Shown: positions 1 to 6,271, numbered from the stretch's first letter. The stretch is DNA of 11,838 nucleotides from DATEEG01 sp035525055 (GCA_035525055.1 DATLEZ010000134.1:1-11838); one strand, 5' to 3'. Numbers and translations: made by a program. The notes: a model not told the origin generated them from the letters alone.

Positions 1-136
1 TTGCGGCCTCCTCCACGAAGCCGGCCGCGGGCGTGAGGTAACGGAACTCGAAGGTCGGCGCGTGATAGTCGGCCCGGCTTTGCGGATGGCGGGCACACCA
101 AACGTGGACGGACTCGAGGTTGGGACTGCGGACCAA
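1..136 (-). CDS. Partial protein of unknown function, runs off the left edge
   Basis: A minus-strand frame running into the left edge has very strong third-position G/C bias. Its protein-like translation includes NLESVHVWCARHP and FEFRYLTPAAGFVEEAA. I do not recognise the family. There is no ATG in the frame. The TTG at 136-134 is the first plausible start after an in-frame TGA at 169-167, and no convincing Shine-Dalgarno site precedes it. About 45 residues are visible from that TTG. The same frame is open again upstream of the TGA for roughly 65 bases, so this could be the surviving part of a gene whose 5' end is damaged rather than an intact start. The coding call is fairly safe; the start and the intactness are not. 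Confidence 0.45.
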   Translation of the reverse strand, partial: MVRSPNLESVHVWCARHPQSRADYHAPTFEFRYLTPAAGFVEEAA

Positions 137-491
137 CGAGATTCGGTGACCGTTGGTATGTGTCCTTCATTCGTCAGCGGCGATGAAACCCAGAGGCAAG
201 GGCAACGCGCGGTGCGGTTCACGATCAGCGCCGCTCGCGTCGGCTCAATCCTGCCAACACCTCGAGCTCGCCGCGCAAGAGGGTCCCAATCGAAAAAGCC
301 GACAAGGAAGAGTCGAACCTTGAGCGGCGGCTTGAGATGTCCCTCCGCCCTCTTATATTCGGCGACGTTGCTTGCGGCGCTCCGCTCGTTGATGTACTTC
401 TCGACCCGAACCACGAGCCTGTCGTCAAGGGTCTGTCGGCGGAGTCCGCTAACGTTGGTAATGAGAGTTTGGTTTCGTCGCCGCCTCTTGG
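137..491 (-). other. About 350 bases without an intact gene; fragmentary minus-strand coding signal
   Basis: No complete gene is supported here. On the minus strand, one frame between about 445 and 325 gives a natural-looking stretch (for example DDRLVVRVEKYINERSAAS) with G/C-rich third positions, but has no good start. A second frame, about 290 to 225, has similar codon bias and ends at a stop at 225. A third frame continues into the partial gene at the left edge. A signal that moves between frames is what a decayed gene, or several gene remnants, would leave. Non-coding sequence with chance open frames is the alternative. Overlapping plus-strand open frames have poorer codon character. Confidence 0.3.
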
Positions 492-523
492 AGATCCCCC
501 AGGGTTTGAGACCTGGGGGATCT
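492..523 (-). terminator. Perfect 12-bp hairpin downstream of the small basic gene
   Basis: AGATCCCCCAGG at 492-503 is exactly complementary to 512-523, with an 8-base loop. It lies 16 bases past the stop of the minus-strand gene at 540-815, the place expected for its terminator. Neither side has a clear T tract, so it is not a textbook intrinsic terminator. It may be a U-poor actinobacterial terminator or an mRNA 3'-end structure. Confidence 0.5.
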
Positions 524-539
524 TCTCGTCTCGGGGGAT

Positions 540-815
540 TCATGATGACGCCTTCTTCGCCTTCCTTGCCCTGCGAGCCTTCGAAGACTTCAACGCGAGA
601 CGGGCCATGTGGCTTTTCAAGGCGTGCTCGGCCCGGCGGGCACGTTCTTCGGGCGGTAGGACCCCATTGGGATCCACCTCGATTTCAAAACGCCGCATGA
701 AGGCCTTGCGGGCCGGCGTAGTAGCCGCAGCGGGGTCACGTACCTGCGCCCACTTGGCATGAGAGGCCATTCGGGCTCGGAGGCGGCGTTCCTCCGGCGT
801 CAGATCAGGTGGCAT
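540..815 (-). CDS. Small basic conserved actinobacterial protein, function unknown
   Basis: This 91-residue protein is rich in Arg, Lys and Ala and seems mostly helical. It opens with an LTPEERRLRARMASHAKWA segment, has a central FEIEVDPNGVLPPEERARRAE segment (about 43-63), and ends in a strongly basic tail (about 79-89). From memory, small proteins of this pattern recur in Actinobacteria without assigned function; the charge would suit nucleic-acid binding, which is inference. There are no Cys residues and no signal peptide. The ATG follows a strong purine-rich ribosome site (GGGGGTGG) by about 6 bases. It is in the same direction as the zinc protein and recombinase upstream, but 156 bases of sequence with no other gene separate them, so it may have its own promoter. 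A hairpin follows it. Confidence 0.75.
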   Translation of the reverse strand: MPPDLTPEERRLRARMASHAKWAQVRDPAAATTPARKAFMRRFEIEVDPNGVLPPEERARRAEHALKSHMARLALKSSKARRARKAKKASS

Positions 816-971
816 GTTCGGGCCACCCCCTTTCAGGGATAACCCGGACGCCCAATCCCGGAATCAGCCACGCTCAACTATGCAGAGCGGATAGGCCAGG
901 CTCAACTTATGACAAAGGACAGCGTAAGGACCGATATGCAAGATTCGCGGCATTGCCTCTCGGTTCATCAA

Positions 972-1391
972 TCAGGCGATCTTGATCGACTGGGGACCGC
1001 CCCCTCGCGCGGCCGTAGCGGCCTTAAGAAGCTCGGCGCGCGGTCGGGTCACTGGGGTCCGGCAGACGTTGCATGAGGCGGTCAGCTGAGTTTCCGGCTC
1101 CACGTCGAGTAAAACGATGACTGACGACGCGGTGGCCCGAGGCGGAACTGCTAGCGGTCCCCAATGGGTGTTGAAGACTCGCCAAAGCACCGACCCACAG
1201 GTTCGATGGCGAACCACTAACTGTGGATGGCGTCTCTGATCAGAGTTGAGAGTTCCCATCGCTTCATGGGCGAATGCTCGGCGAGTGTCGTGGTTGGCAC
1301 GTAACGACCAGCCGCGGAGGTCTCTCGTCTCGTGCATTCGCCGGTGGAGCTCGGTAATGAGCATGTCTCCTCCGCAGACTTCGCACTTCAC
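972..1391 (-). CDS. Putative zinc-binding protein encoded behind the recombinase
   Basis: The 139-residue product begins MKCEVCGGDM, giving Cys3 and Cys6, and has a second CxxC near residues 107-110 (CNVCRTP). A further Cys lies in HRTCGSVLW. Two spaced CxxC pairs suggest one zinc-ribbon-like site; no catalytic motif is visible and I do not recognise the family. The chosen start is a GTG at 1391 with GGAG about 9 bases upstream. It lies 22 bases past the recombinase stop, so the two are probably co-transcribed. Codon use is less biased to G/C than in the thiolase or rodA regions, with several TTA, CTA and AGA codons, which fits accessory DNA. Possible roles include DNA binding or assisting the recombinase, but these are guesses from position only. 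Confidence 0.6.
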   Translation of the reverse strand: MKCEVCGGDMLITELHRRMHETRDLRGWSLRANHDTRRAFAHEAMGTLNSDQRRHPQLVVRHRTCGSVLWRVFNTHWGPLAVPPRATASSVIVLLDVEPETQLTASCNVCRTPVTRPRAELLKAATAARGGGPQSIKIA

Positions 1392-1413
1392 AACGGATTT
1401 CTCCGAGCTGGCC

Positions 1414-2370
1414 TCAGGACCCTGTGAGCCTTTCGACGGGGCTCAACCTTCGATGCGCATCACGGGCCCTCTCATCGGCCGCCGAGGCGGCATATCTCGA
1501 GACCATCGTGCGTGACCGCCACCCGGCCAGTCTCATCAGGTCTGTTTCCTGACCGCCGGCGGCGAGAAAGCTATGGGCGAAAGTGTGTCTCAGGCGATGG
1601 GGGTTGATCGCCTCGATCCCCGCCTGACGGCAACGCCGCTCGAGCATCTGACGAATCCCCGAGTCGGTAAGCCGTCCCTTGCCACCGAGCCACAGCCAGG
1701 GGAGGTCAGCACCGACCCTCTTTGCTCGGCTACGTATGTATCGGTCGACCGCTTTCAAGGTGGTCGGTCCCATCGGCAACGTCCGTTCCCGCCGTCCTTT
1801 GCCCATCACCAGGGCGACCCGAAGATCCCAATCAAGTTGATCGATTTGAAGGTTTGCCGCTTCAGAAAGGCGAGCGCCGGTATCAAAGAAAAAGAGCACA
1901 AGGGCGAGATCGCGCCGTTCTTCGAACCCGGACCCATCGCAGGCCTTAAGGAGCATGCGCAACTCGGTATCCGACACGACCGGGACTTCTTTCTCGTCAA
2001 GTTTGGGCGGCAGCATCCGAGCCATCGGAGACACTACGACTTCGCCTTCACCCTCGAGCCATTTGAAGAACTGTTGGAGGCCGCGGTACCGGTTGTTGGC
2101 AGTGGCAGGCGTCCGCACTCGTCCCCTCTTGTCGGGGGTGTCGAGCAGGTGAATCATGAAGGCCTCGACGTGCTCACGCTTGATCGAGTTCACGATGGTG
2201 GGCATCCCGGTAGCGTGGAGGTAGTCGGCCAGCTGGGCCGTGGCCTCCAAATAGGTGCTCACGGTTTTGCGACTCTTCTTGGCTGCGTCAAGATGGAGCC
2301 GCCATGAGGCGGCGAGGGCGCCGATCGAGGTCAAGGTTTCGGCTTTGGTGCTCGTTGACAACCTGTCCAC
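1414..2370 (-). CDS. Tyrosine recombinase/integrase (XerC/D-like fold)
   Basis: A 318-residue site-specific recombinase of the phage-integrase family, which cuts and rejoins DNA through a 3'-phosphotyrosine. An N-terminal SAM-like core-binding domain spans about residues 15-110. The catalytic domain follows with the expected residues: Arg167 in DTGARLSE, Lys191 in GKGRRER, His258-x-x-Arg261 in HRLRH, Trp284 in the position often held by the second His, and nucleophile Tyr293 in SRYA. Length and motif spacing are typical, so it appears intact. The start is a GTG at 2370 preceded by a strong AGAGGAG site. It is divergent from tRNA-Ala with its start 80 bases from the tRNA gene, and a zinc protein follows in the same transcript. 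Housekeeping XerC/XerD is possible, but the setting beside a tRNA with small unknown genes favours a mobile-element integrase. Confidence 0.9.
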   Translation of the reverse strand: MDRLSTSTKAETLTSIGALAASWRLHLDAAKKSRKTVSTYLEATAQLADYLHATGMPTIVNSIKREHVEAFMIHLLDTPDKRGRVRTPATANNRYRGLQQFFKWLEGEGEVVVSPMARMLPPKLDEKEVPVVSDTELRMLLKACDGSGFEERRDLALVLFFFDTGARLSEAANLQIDQLDWDLRVALVMGKGRRERTLPMGPTTLKAVDRYIRSRAKRVGADLPWLWLGGKGRLTDSGIRQMLERRCRQAGIEAINPHRLRHTFAHSFLAAGGQETDLMRLAGWRSRTMVSRYAASAADERARDAHRRLSPVERLTGS

Positions 2371-2383
2371 TTATCTCCTCTGT

Positions 2384-2404
2384 TACCGGTATGCACGGTA
2401 GCAT
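2384..2404. promoter_or_regulatory. Clustered inverted repeats upstream of the recombinase
   Basis: TACCGGTA at 2384-2391 is a perfect palindrome. Overlapping it, TACCG (2384-2388) and CGGTA (2396-2400) form a second inverted pair, and ATGC (2391-2394) with GCAT (2401-2404) a third. The cluster sits about 14-34 bases upstream of the recombinase GTG, just beyond its ribosome site. Such a location suits an autoregulatory operator or a recombinase arm/core site. Closer to the tRNA, CCCTT (2427-2431) and AAGGG (2439-2443) form another short inverted pair. Confidence 0.3.
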
Positions 2405-2450
2405 GGGGAGACCGACCGGCCATTAACCCTTGTCCGATAAGGGAAAACTA

Positions 2451-2524
2451 GGGGACGTAGCTCAGCCCGGCAGAGCGCCTGCTTTGCAAGCAGGAAGTCG
2501 TGGGTTCAAGTCCCATCGTCTCCA
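2451..2524 (+). tRNA. tRNA-Ala (anticodon TGC)
   Basis: A complete cloverleaf can be folded by eye. The acceptor stem pairs GGGGACG (2451-2457) with CGTCTCC (2517-2523). The D stem is GCTC/GAGC. The anticodon stem CCTGC/GCAGG (2478-2482 with 2490-2494) encloses TTTGCAA, placing TGC at 2485-2487. The T arm is GTGGG/CCCAT around TTCAAGT. The third acceptor pair is G:U, the classic alanyl-tRNA synthetase identity element. The discriminator is A2524, and the 3' CCA is not encoded. The adjacent recombinase makes this gene a candidate integration target, although the enzyme lies on its 5' side. Confidence 0.97.
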
Positions 2525-2539
2525 CTGTCGAAACCCAAC

Positions 2540-2578
2540 AGAGCAAGCTGCCTTGGACGGCGAGGATGCTCTTTTCTT
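2540..2578 (+). terminator. Probable intrinsic terminator after tRNA-Ala
   Basis: AGAGCA (2540-2545) pairs with TGCTCT (2567-2572), with partial inner pairing (GCC with GGC). A T-rich run, TTTTCTT, begins within the 3' arm. It starts 16 bases after the tRNA and ends before the stop of the converging molybdoenzyme gene. The T tract is on the plus strand, so it serves the tRNA transcript. Confidence 0.6.
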
Positions 2579-2583
2579 GGAGC

Positions 2584-3645
2584 TCACGTCGCCGGGTAGG
2601 GGAGTTGTATCCACCAGGGGATCGGCGAGGTCTCGATCCGGACCACCCATTTGACCCACCAGAAGCCGCGGCGGTCGGGGGCCATGAGTCTGGCCGGGAA
2701 ACCGTGGCCCGCCGAGAGCGGTTCTCCACCCACCCCGGTCACCAGCCAGAGGCGCTCGAGATCATCGACCGGGAAGCGGCGGGCGTAGCCGGTGGCCGAC
2801 CAGACTCCGATGCTCCGGACGCTCTCGTCGATCGAATTGGGAACGAGCACCTTGTCGAGGCGGACCCCGTTCCAGACCTGACGGGTGTACCAGCCGCTCG
2901 TGCAGTCGAGGTCGGCCTCGATGTCATTGGTCACCATCGACGTCAGTTCGGCCAGCGACATCTGCCTTGAGTTCGAGCCTTGCTCGATCGTGAGGCGCCA
3001 TGAACTCGAATCGAGAGTTGGAGTCCGATCGTCCAACCATGACGTAACCGGGATTCCTGCAGGGACGAAGGAAGAACGCTCGTGGGAACCGCTGAACCTT
3101 CGATTCGAACCCGGGAGCTGAGTGAGAGCGATCGAGCGATCGGCTCCCAACCAGAGGGCACCTGCCAAAGACGTGAGACCGCCGAGTCGGAGAAGGCTCC
3201 TTCTCGTCAGGTCGGTCGATCGGGGAGAGGTCTTGCGGGCGACGTAATGCCAGACAATCAGCGGGATCAGAAGAAGGGCGGTGGCGACATGAACCCAGAG
3301 CACCGTGAACGGGCCGATGTGGCGCACGGTTCCGGTCGAGTGGACGATCCCGGTGACCAGCACGATCGTTGCCAGACCGGCCAGCACGAGGGACAGAAAC
3401 CGCTTGGCGTTGCGCCGGGCCAGACCTCGTTGAGCGACCTTCGTCTTCCAGGGAGCGAGCAGCAGCACCGAGAGCCCAACCACGCCGTGAAGAATGACGA
3501 CGACGTTGCCCCAGGCCGGCGTCCCGATGGCCTGGGCGGTCAAACCCGTGGCGAAGGCGCTCGTCAGAAGTGCCAGCAGAGCCAGGTTGGTACGACGTCC
3601 GCTAAATCGACTTCCGGCCTTGGGGGTAGTGGTAAAGTTCTCCAT
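2584..3645 (-). CDS. Membrane cytochrome-b-like/sulfite-oxidase-type molybdopterin oxidoreductase fusion
   Basis: This 353-residue protein has two parts. The N-terminal half has four likely membrane helices (about 21-40, 45-64, 83-102, 112-134) with His53, His102, His119 and His133 in or near them, possible haem ligands. Residues 147-153 read TRRSLLR, a twin-arginine-like motif, just before a fifth hydrophobic segment (about 151-167). The C-terminal half (about 195-345) matches the sulfite-oxidase/MsrP fold: Cys248 in DLDCTSGWY is the expected molybdenum ligand, and GFPARLMAPDRRGFWWVKWV is the typical late motif. The arrangement recalls the MsrP-MsrQ pair in one chain; the substrate is unknown. 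The ATG at 3645 was chosen because longer versions of the frame run into the divergent TetR gene. No Shine-Dalgarno site precedes it, so a leaderless transcript is possible. It shares a promoter region with the regulator. Confidence 0.85.
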   Translation of the reverse strand: MENFTTTPKAGSRFSGRRTNLALLALLTSAFATGLTAQAIGTPAWGNVVVILHGVVGLSVLLLAPWKTKVAQRGLARRNAKRFLSLVLAGLATIVLVTGIVHSTGTVRHIGPFTVLWVHVATALLLIPLIVWHYVARKTSPRSTDLTRRSLLRLGGLTSLAGALWLGADRSIALTQLPGSNRRFSGSHERSSFVPAGIPVTSWLDDRTPTLDSSSWRLTIEQGSNSRQMSLAELTSMVTNDIEADLDCTSGWYTRQVWNGVRLDKVLVPNSIDESVRSIGVWSATGYARRFPVDDLERLWLVTGVGGEPLSAGHGFPARLMAPDRRGFWWVKWVVRIETSPIPWWIQLPYPAT

Positions 3646-3702
3646 AACAACTGTAATAACGATAGTTATACTGACGGCTGAAGATATCAGTGGTTTGAAC
3701 AT
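3646..3702. promoter_or_regulatory. Divergent promoter region with candidate TetR operator
   Basis: This 57-base stretch is strikingly AT-rich for the window and separates the molybdoenzyme from the TetR gene. ATAACGATAGTTAT at 3656-3669 is a 14-base inverted repeat with 5-base arms, and another ATAAC copy starts at 3644. TATACT at 3667-3672 is a good plus-strand -10 element for the regulator, and TATAAC on the minus strand (overlapping 3665-3670) could be one for the molybdoenzyme. A repressor on the palindrome would cover both. The pairing with this TetR is inference from position. Confidence 0.5.
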
Positions 3703-4365
3703 ATGACAACTACCCGCACCCAGCCCGAAGTCCAGGTTGCTCGCGATCGGGTGACCGACGATCTCCTTCGAGCAGCCCATGAAGTCCTGGAGAAGGAGGG
3801 TCCCGGTGCCATGACCGTTCGGGCGATCGCCGCGCGGGCCGGTATTTCGACGATGGCGGTTTACAGCCGCTTCGGCTGTAAGGCCAAGATCCTCGAAGCC
3901 CTCTACCGCCGCGGGTTCGAACTCTTGCGTGAGGAACTCGAGAAAGTGCCCGCCTCGCCGTCGAGCGTTCAAGACATAACCGCACTGGGCTTCGCCTATC
4001 GACGGTTCGCCCTCAACAACCCCGGCTTGTACGGGTTCATGTTCGAGCGTCCCTTGCCCGGCTTCGACCCGACCCTCGAGTCGCGCCAGGACGGATTGCG
4101 GACGACCTTCTACATCCTGGTCGATAGGGTCGAAGCGTTCATCAAGGAATCTATGGGTGGTGTGGGCGAACCGGTGCTCGTCTCATATCTGATCTGGTCG
4201 GCCGTGCATGGCGAACTGAGCTTGGAACTCACCCAATCAGTGCGAACTCCCCTGGCAGGGTGGTTGGTCAACGAACCTGCTGCCGCCGAAGGGGTCTACG
4301 GACAAGTGATCGAAACGGTCCTCAGCGGATTGGCGATTCGCGGTCAAGCGGGCGGCAACCGGTGA
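3703..4365 (+). CDS. TetR/AcrR-family transcriptional regulator
   Basis: A 220-residue dimeric DNA-binding regulator. The N-terminal domain (about 14-75) holds the TetR helix-turn-helix, with recognition region TVRAIAARAGISTMAVYSRF (residues 38-57). The C-terminal ligand domain has AYRRFALNNPGLYGFMF and WSAVHGELSLEL, which fit the WHG-type TetR C-terminal class. The effector is unknown. The ATG at 3703 directly abuts the divergent intergenic region, with no strong Shine-Dalgarno site. Divergence from the molybdoenzyme fusion, with a palindrome between them, suggests it controls that gene and itself. It ends 20 bases before the converging DUF3291 gene. Confidence 0.92.
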   Translation: MTTTRTQPEVQVARDRVTDDLLRAAHEVLEKEGPGAMTVRAIAARAGISTMAVYSRFGCKAKILEALYRRGFELLREELEKVPASPSSVQDITALGFAYRRFALNNPGLYGFMFERPLPGFDPTLESRQDGLRTTFYILVDRVEAFIKESMGGVGEPVLVSYLIWSAVHGELSLELTQSVRTPLAGWLVNEPAAAEGVYGQVIETVLSGLAIRGQAGGNR

Positions 4366-4385
4366 GGCATCGACTCCAACAGGGC

Positions 4386-4911
4386 CTAGACCCAGCACTC
4401 GTTGCGAACATCACCTTCCAGATCCCGACTGGCCAAATCCTTAGTGGCCAAATCGTTGATGGCTGGGGAGAAAGGCTGGCGAAAGGTGAAGGCTTGCGGC
4501 GTGGGTCCGTTTGCCCGCAGATGGTCGATGCGCTCGATACCCTCGGCGACGGTGGGGCGATGTCCAGCCGGGACCCACCACAAAAATCGCCTCTTTGATG
4601 CGCTCGAACCACTCCGTTCTCCGGCGAAGGTATCCGGTGTGGTCCGATCGATAGACGTAGTCGCCCAGCGACTCGACCGACTCCCACACCGACATGTTGA
4701 TGAGGAGCAACTCGTCCTCAAAGGGTCGTACCGCCGTCGCGTTCCCGTCCTCCGTCATGAAGCGCCAAACGAACCCGAGGCTCCGCTCCGCCAGGGCATT
4801 GATCTCGTCGAGTGCCGCCATGAATTCGGCGATCATCGGATCATCCGTCTCTGCTCGCAGGCGGCCGATATTGATTTGCGCCAGGTGGAGCCTTCCGGAC
4901 TGGTCTGTCAT
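4386..4911 (-). pseudogene. DUF3291-family gene with a frameshift
   Basis: The first part reads cleanly as a DUF3291-type protein: HLAQINIGRLRAETDDPMIA, then ALDEINALAERSLGFVWRF and LLINMSVWESVESLGDYVYR, up to WFERIKEA. The family's next conserved block, FLWWVPAGHRPTVAEG through GPTPQAFTFRQPFSPA, is in another frame. The switch falls at a run of five T on this strand (4586-4582). One base too many or two too few would explain it. The joined product would be about 174 residues. The ATG at 4911 follows a strong GAGGAGG site. The rest is well preserved, so a recent mutation or a homopolymer read error is likelier than old decay; programmed frameshifting is less likely. Family function is not well established; some members resemble antibiotic-biosynthesis-monooxygenase folds. 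Confidence 0.8.
4428..4457. repeat. 15-bp imperfect tandem duplication
   Basis: ACTGGCCAAATCCTT (4428-4442) is followed directly by AGTGGCCAAATCGTT (4443-4457), 13 of 15 bases identical. It lies inside the C-terminal tail of the DUF3291 gene beyond the conserved block and encodes DLATK then DLASR. It keeps the frame, so it is a small tail expansion. Confidence 0.7.
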
Positions 4912-4982
4912 GTCGAGACCTCCTCAATCTCATCATCTGACCGGCAGTGTGATCCGGAATCGCCGGACCGGCGCCGGGGTTG

Positions 4983-5020
4983 ATACCCGGGTATAACGTT
5001 AGGGTTCGCTTCACGGAGGT
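4983..5020 (+). promoter_or_regulatory. Palindromes and ribosome site upstream of the thiolase
   Basis: ATACCCGGGTAT at 4983-4994 is a perfect 12-base palindrome, overlapped at its end by the 8-base palindrome TAACGTTA (4994-5001). TATAAC at 4992-4997 could be a -10 element, but no good -35 is visible. ACGGAGGT at 5013-5020 is a strong Shine-Dalgarno site 4 bases before the thiolase ATG. Together they look like a regulated promoter, although no binding protein can be named. Confidence 0.4.
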
Positions 5021-5024
5021 AACA

Positions 5025-6200
5025 ATGGCTATTGCTGTGATCGTCGATGCGGTCAGGACCCCGGTTGCCAAGCGGAACGGGAAGTTCAAAGACATCCATG
5101 CCGTCGATCTGGCGTCGATTCCCCTCAAGGCGCTGGTCGACCGGACCGGCATCGACCCCGGGTTGGTCGAAGACGTCATCATGGGATGCGTCTCCCAGAC
5201 CGGCGAGCAGGGGCTCAACATCGCTCGCAACGCTGCCCTGGCGGCGGGTTTTCCGGAAGAGGTTGTCGGCACCACCATCGATCGACAGTGCGGGTCTTCC
5301 CAGCAGGCCGCCCACTTCGCCGCGCAAGGGGTCATGGCCGGGGCCTACGACGTCGTCATTGCCGCTGGCATCGAGTCGATGACCCGGATCCCAATGGGCA
5401 TCACCGCCCAGCAGGGCCCGGGCATGCCATTCGGTCCGCTCATGCTCGAGCGCTACAGCCACGGCCTCGTGCCGCAAGGGCTGTCGGCCGAGATGATCTG
5501 CGAAAAGTGGGGCCTCTCGCGGACCCAACTCGACCAGATCGCCCTCGACTCGCATCGACGGGCCGCAACCGCCACCGAAGAAGGCCGGTTTGATTCTCAG
5601 ATCGTCCCCGTCACCGTCAACGGCGAGTCGGGAGTCGAGGAGGTTCGCAGGGACGAGGGGATCCGATGGGAGACCTCGCTGGAAAAGTTGGCGACACTCC
5701 AGCCGGCCTTCAAGATCGACGGGCTCGTGACCGCCGGCAACTCGTCGCAGATCTCGGACGGGGCAGCAGCGGTCCTGATCATGAGCGAAGACAAAGCCAC
5801 CGAGCTCGGGTTGCAGCCGCGGGCCCGCTTCCTGTCCTTTGCCCTGGCCGGGGTCGATCCGGTCATCATGCTCACTGGGCCGATTCCGGCCACCAGCAAG
5901 GTCTTGGAGCGATCCGGACTGACGATGGACCAGATTGACCTCGTTGAGATCAATGAGGCCTTCACAGCCGTCGTGTCTGCCTGGCTGGCCGAGCACGGAG
6001 GGGCCGATCCCTCCGCACTTTGGGCCCGGACCAATGTCAACGGCGGAGCGATCGCGCTCGGTCACCCGCTCGGTGCCTCCGGCGCACGCCTCCTCACCAC
6101 GATGGTCCATGAATTGGAGCGCACCGGGGGACGCTACGGATTGCAGACGATGTGCGAGGGCGGCGGGATGGCCAACGCCACAATTATCGAAAGGCTGTGA
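5025..6200 (+). CDS. Thiolase (acetyl-CoA C-acyltransferase type)
   Basis: A 391-residue soluble thiolase, the usual family length, catalysing reversible cleavage or condensation of 3-ketoacyl-CoA with CoA. Catalytic features are complete: nucleophile Cys89 in DRQCGSS, NEAF at 310-313, His347 in ALGHPLG, and Cys377 in MCEGGG near the C terminus. The start is the ATG at 5025, with ACGGAGGT just upstream; longer versions of the frame lack family similarity. The DRQCGSSQQA form is common in actinobacterial FadA-type enzymes of fatty-acid or sterol side-chain breakdown, but the biosynthetic or degradative role cannot be settled here. No other beta-oxidation gene is adjacent. It appears monocistronic, being divergent from the DUF3291 gene and followed by a hairpin. 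Confidence 0.95.
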   Translation: MAIAVIVDAVRTPVAKRNGKFKDIHAVDLASIPLKALVDRTGIDPGLVEDVIMGCVSQTGEQGLNIARNAALAAGFPEEVVGTTIDRQCGSSQQAAHFAAQGVMAGAYDVVIAAGIESMTRIPMGITAQQGPGMPFGPLMLERYSHGLVPQGLSAEMICEKWGLSRTQLDQIALDSHRRAATATEEGRFDSQIVPVTVNGESGVEEVRRDEGIRWETSLEKLATLQPAFKIDGLVTAGNSSQISDGAAAVLIMSEDKATELGLQPRARFLSFALAGVDPVIMLTGPIPATSKVLERSGLTMDQIDLVEINEAFTAVVSAWLAEHGGADPSALWARTNVNGGAIALGHPLGASGARLLTTMVHELERTGGRYGLQTMCEGGGMANATIIERL

Positions 6201-6220
6201 GGAATCGAAAGGACCCCCGG

Positions 6221-6271
6221 GGTGAGGTATGGGTGATGAGTTACTAGCTAACTCACCACCCACCGCTCACC
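6221..6271. terminator. Long imperfect hairpin after the thiolase
   Basis: Bases 6221-6243 and 6249-6271 are inverted with 19 of 23 positions paired, around a CTAGC loop. The inner TGAGTTA/TAACTCA and the outer GGTGAG/CTCACC are perfect. It starts 20 bases after the thiolase stop and has no T tract. It may end the thiolase transcript, or be an inverted form of the heptad repeat that overlaps its right arm. Confidence 0.5.

Noticed and set aside
492..523. Hairpin as a tRNA T-arm remnant
   Set aside because: The loop only loosely resembles GTTCRA, and no matching acceptor or anticodon arm flanks it.
62..700. 212-residue plus-strand open frame at the left
   Set aside because: It overlaps the hairpin and the well-supported minus-strand gene at 540-815, is Ser/Arg-rich like an antisense frame, and has no ribosome site.
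1573..2307. 244-residue plus-strand open frame
   Set aside because: It is antisense to the recombinase, which has a complete catalytic set.
3646..3972. N-terminal extension of the molybdoenzyme up to 3972
   Set aside because: The extension lies over the TetR helix-turn-helix coding region and has no family-like sequence; the ATG at 3645 gives a normal first membrane helix.
4908..6263. 451-residue minus-strand open frame
   Set aside because: It is the antisense of the thiolase, whose catalytic motifs fix the real strand; long antisense frames are common in high-GC genes.
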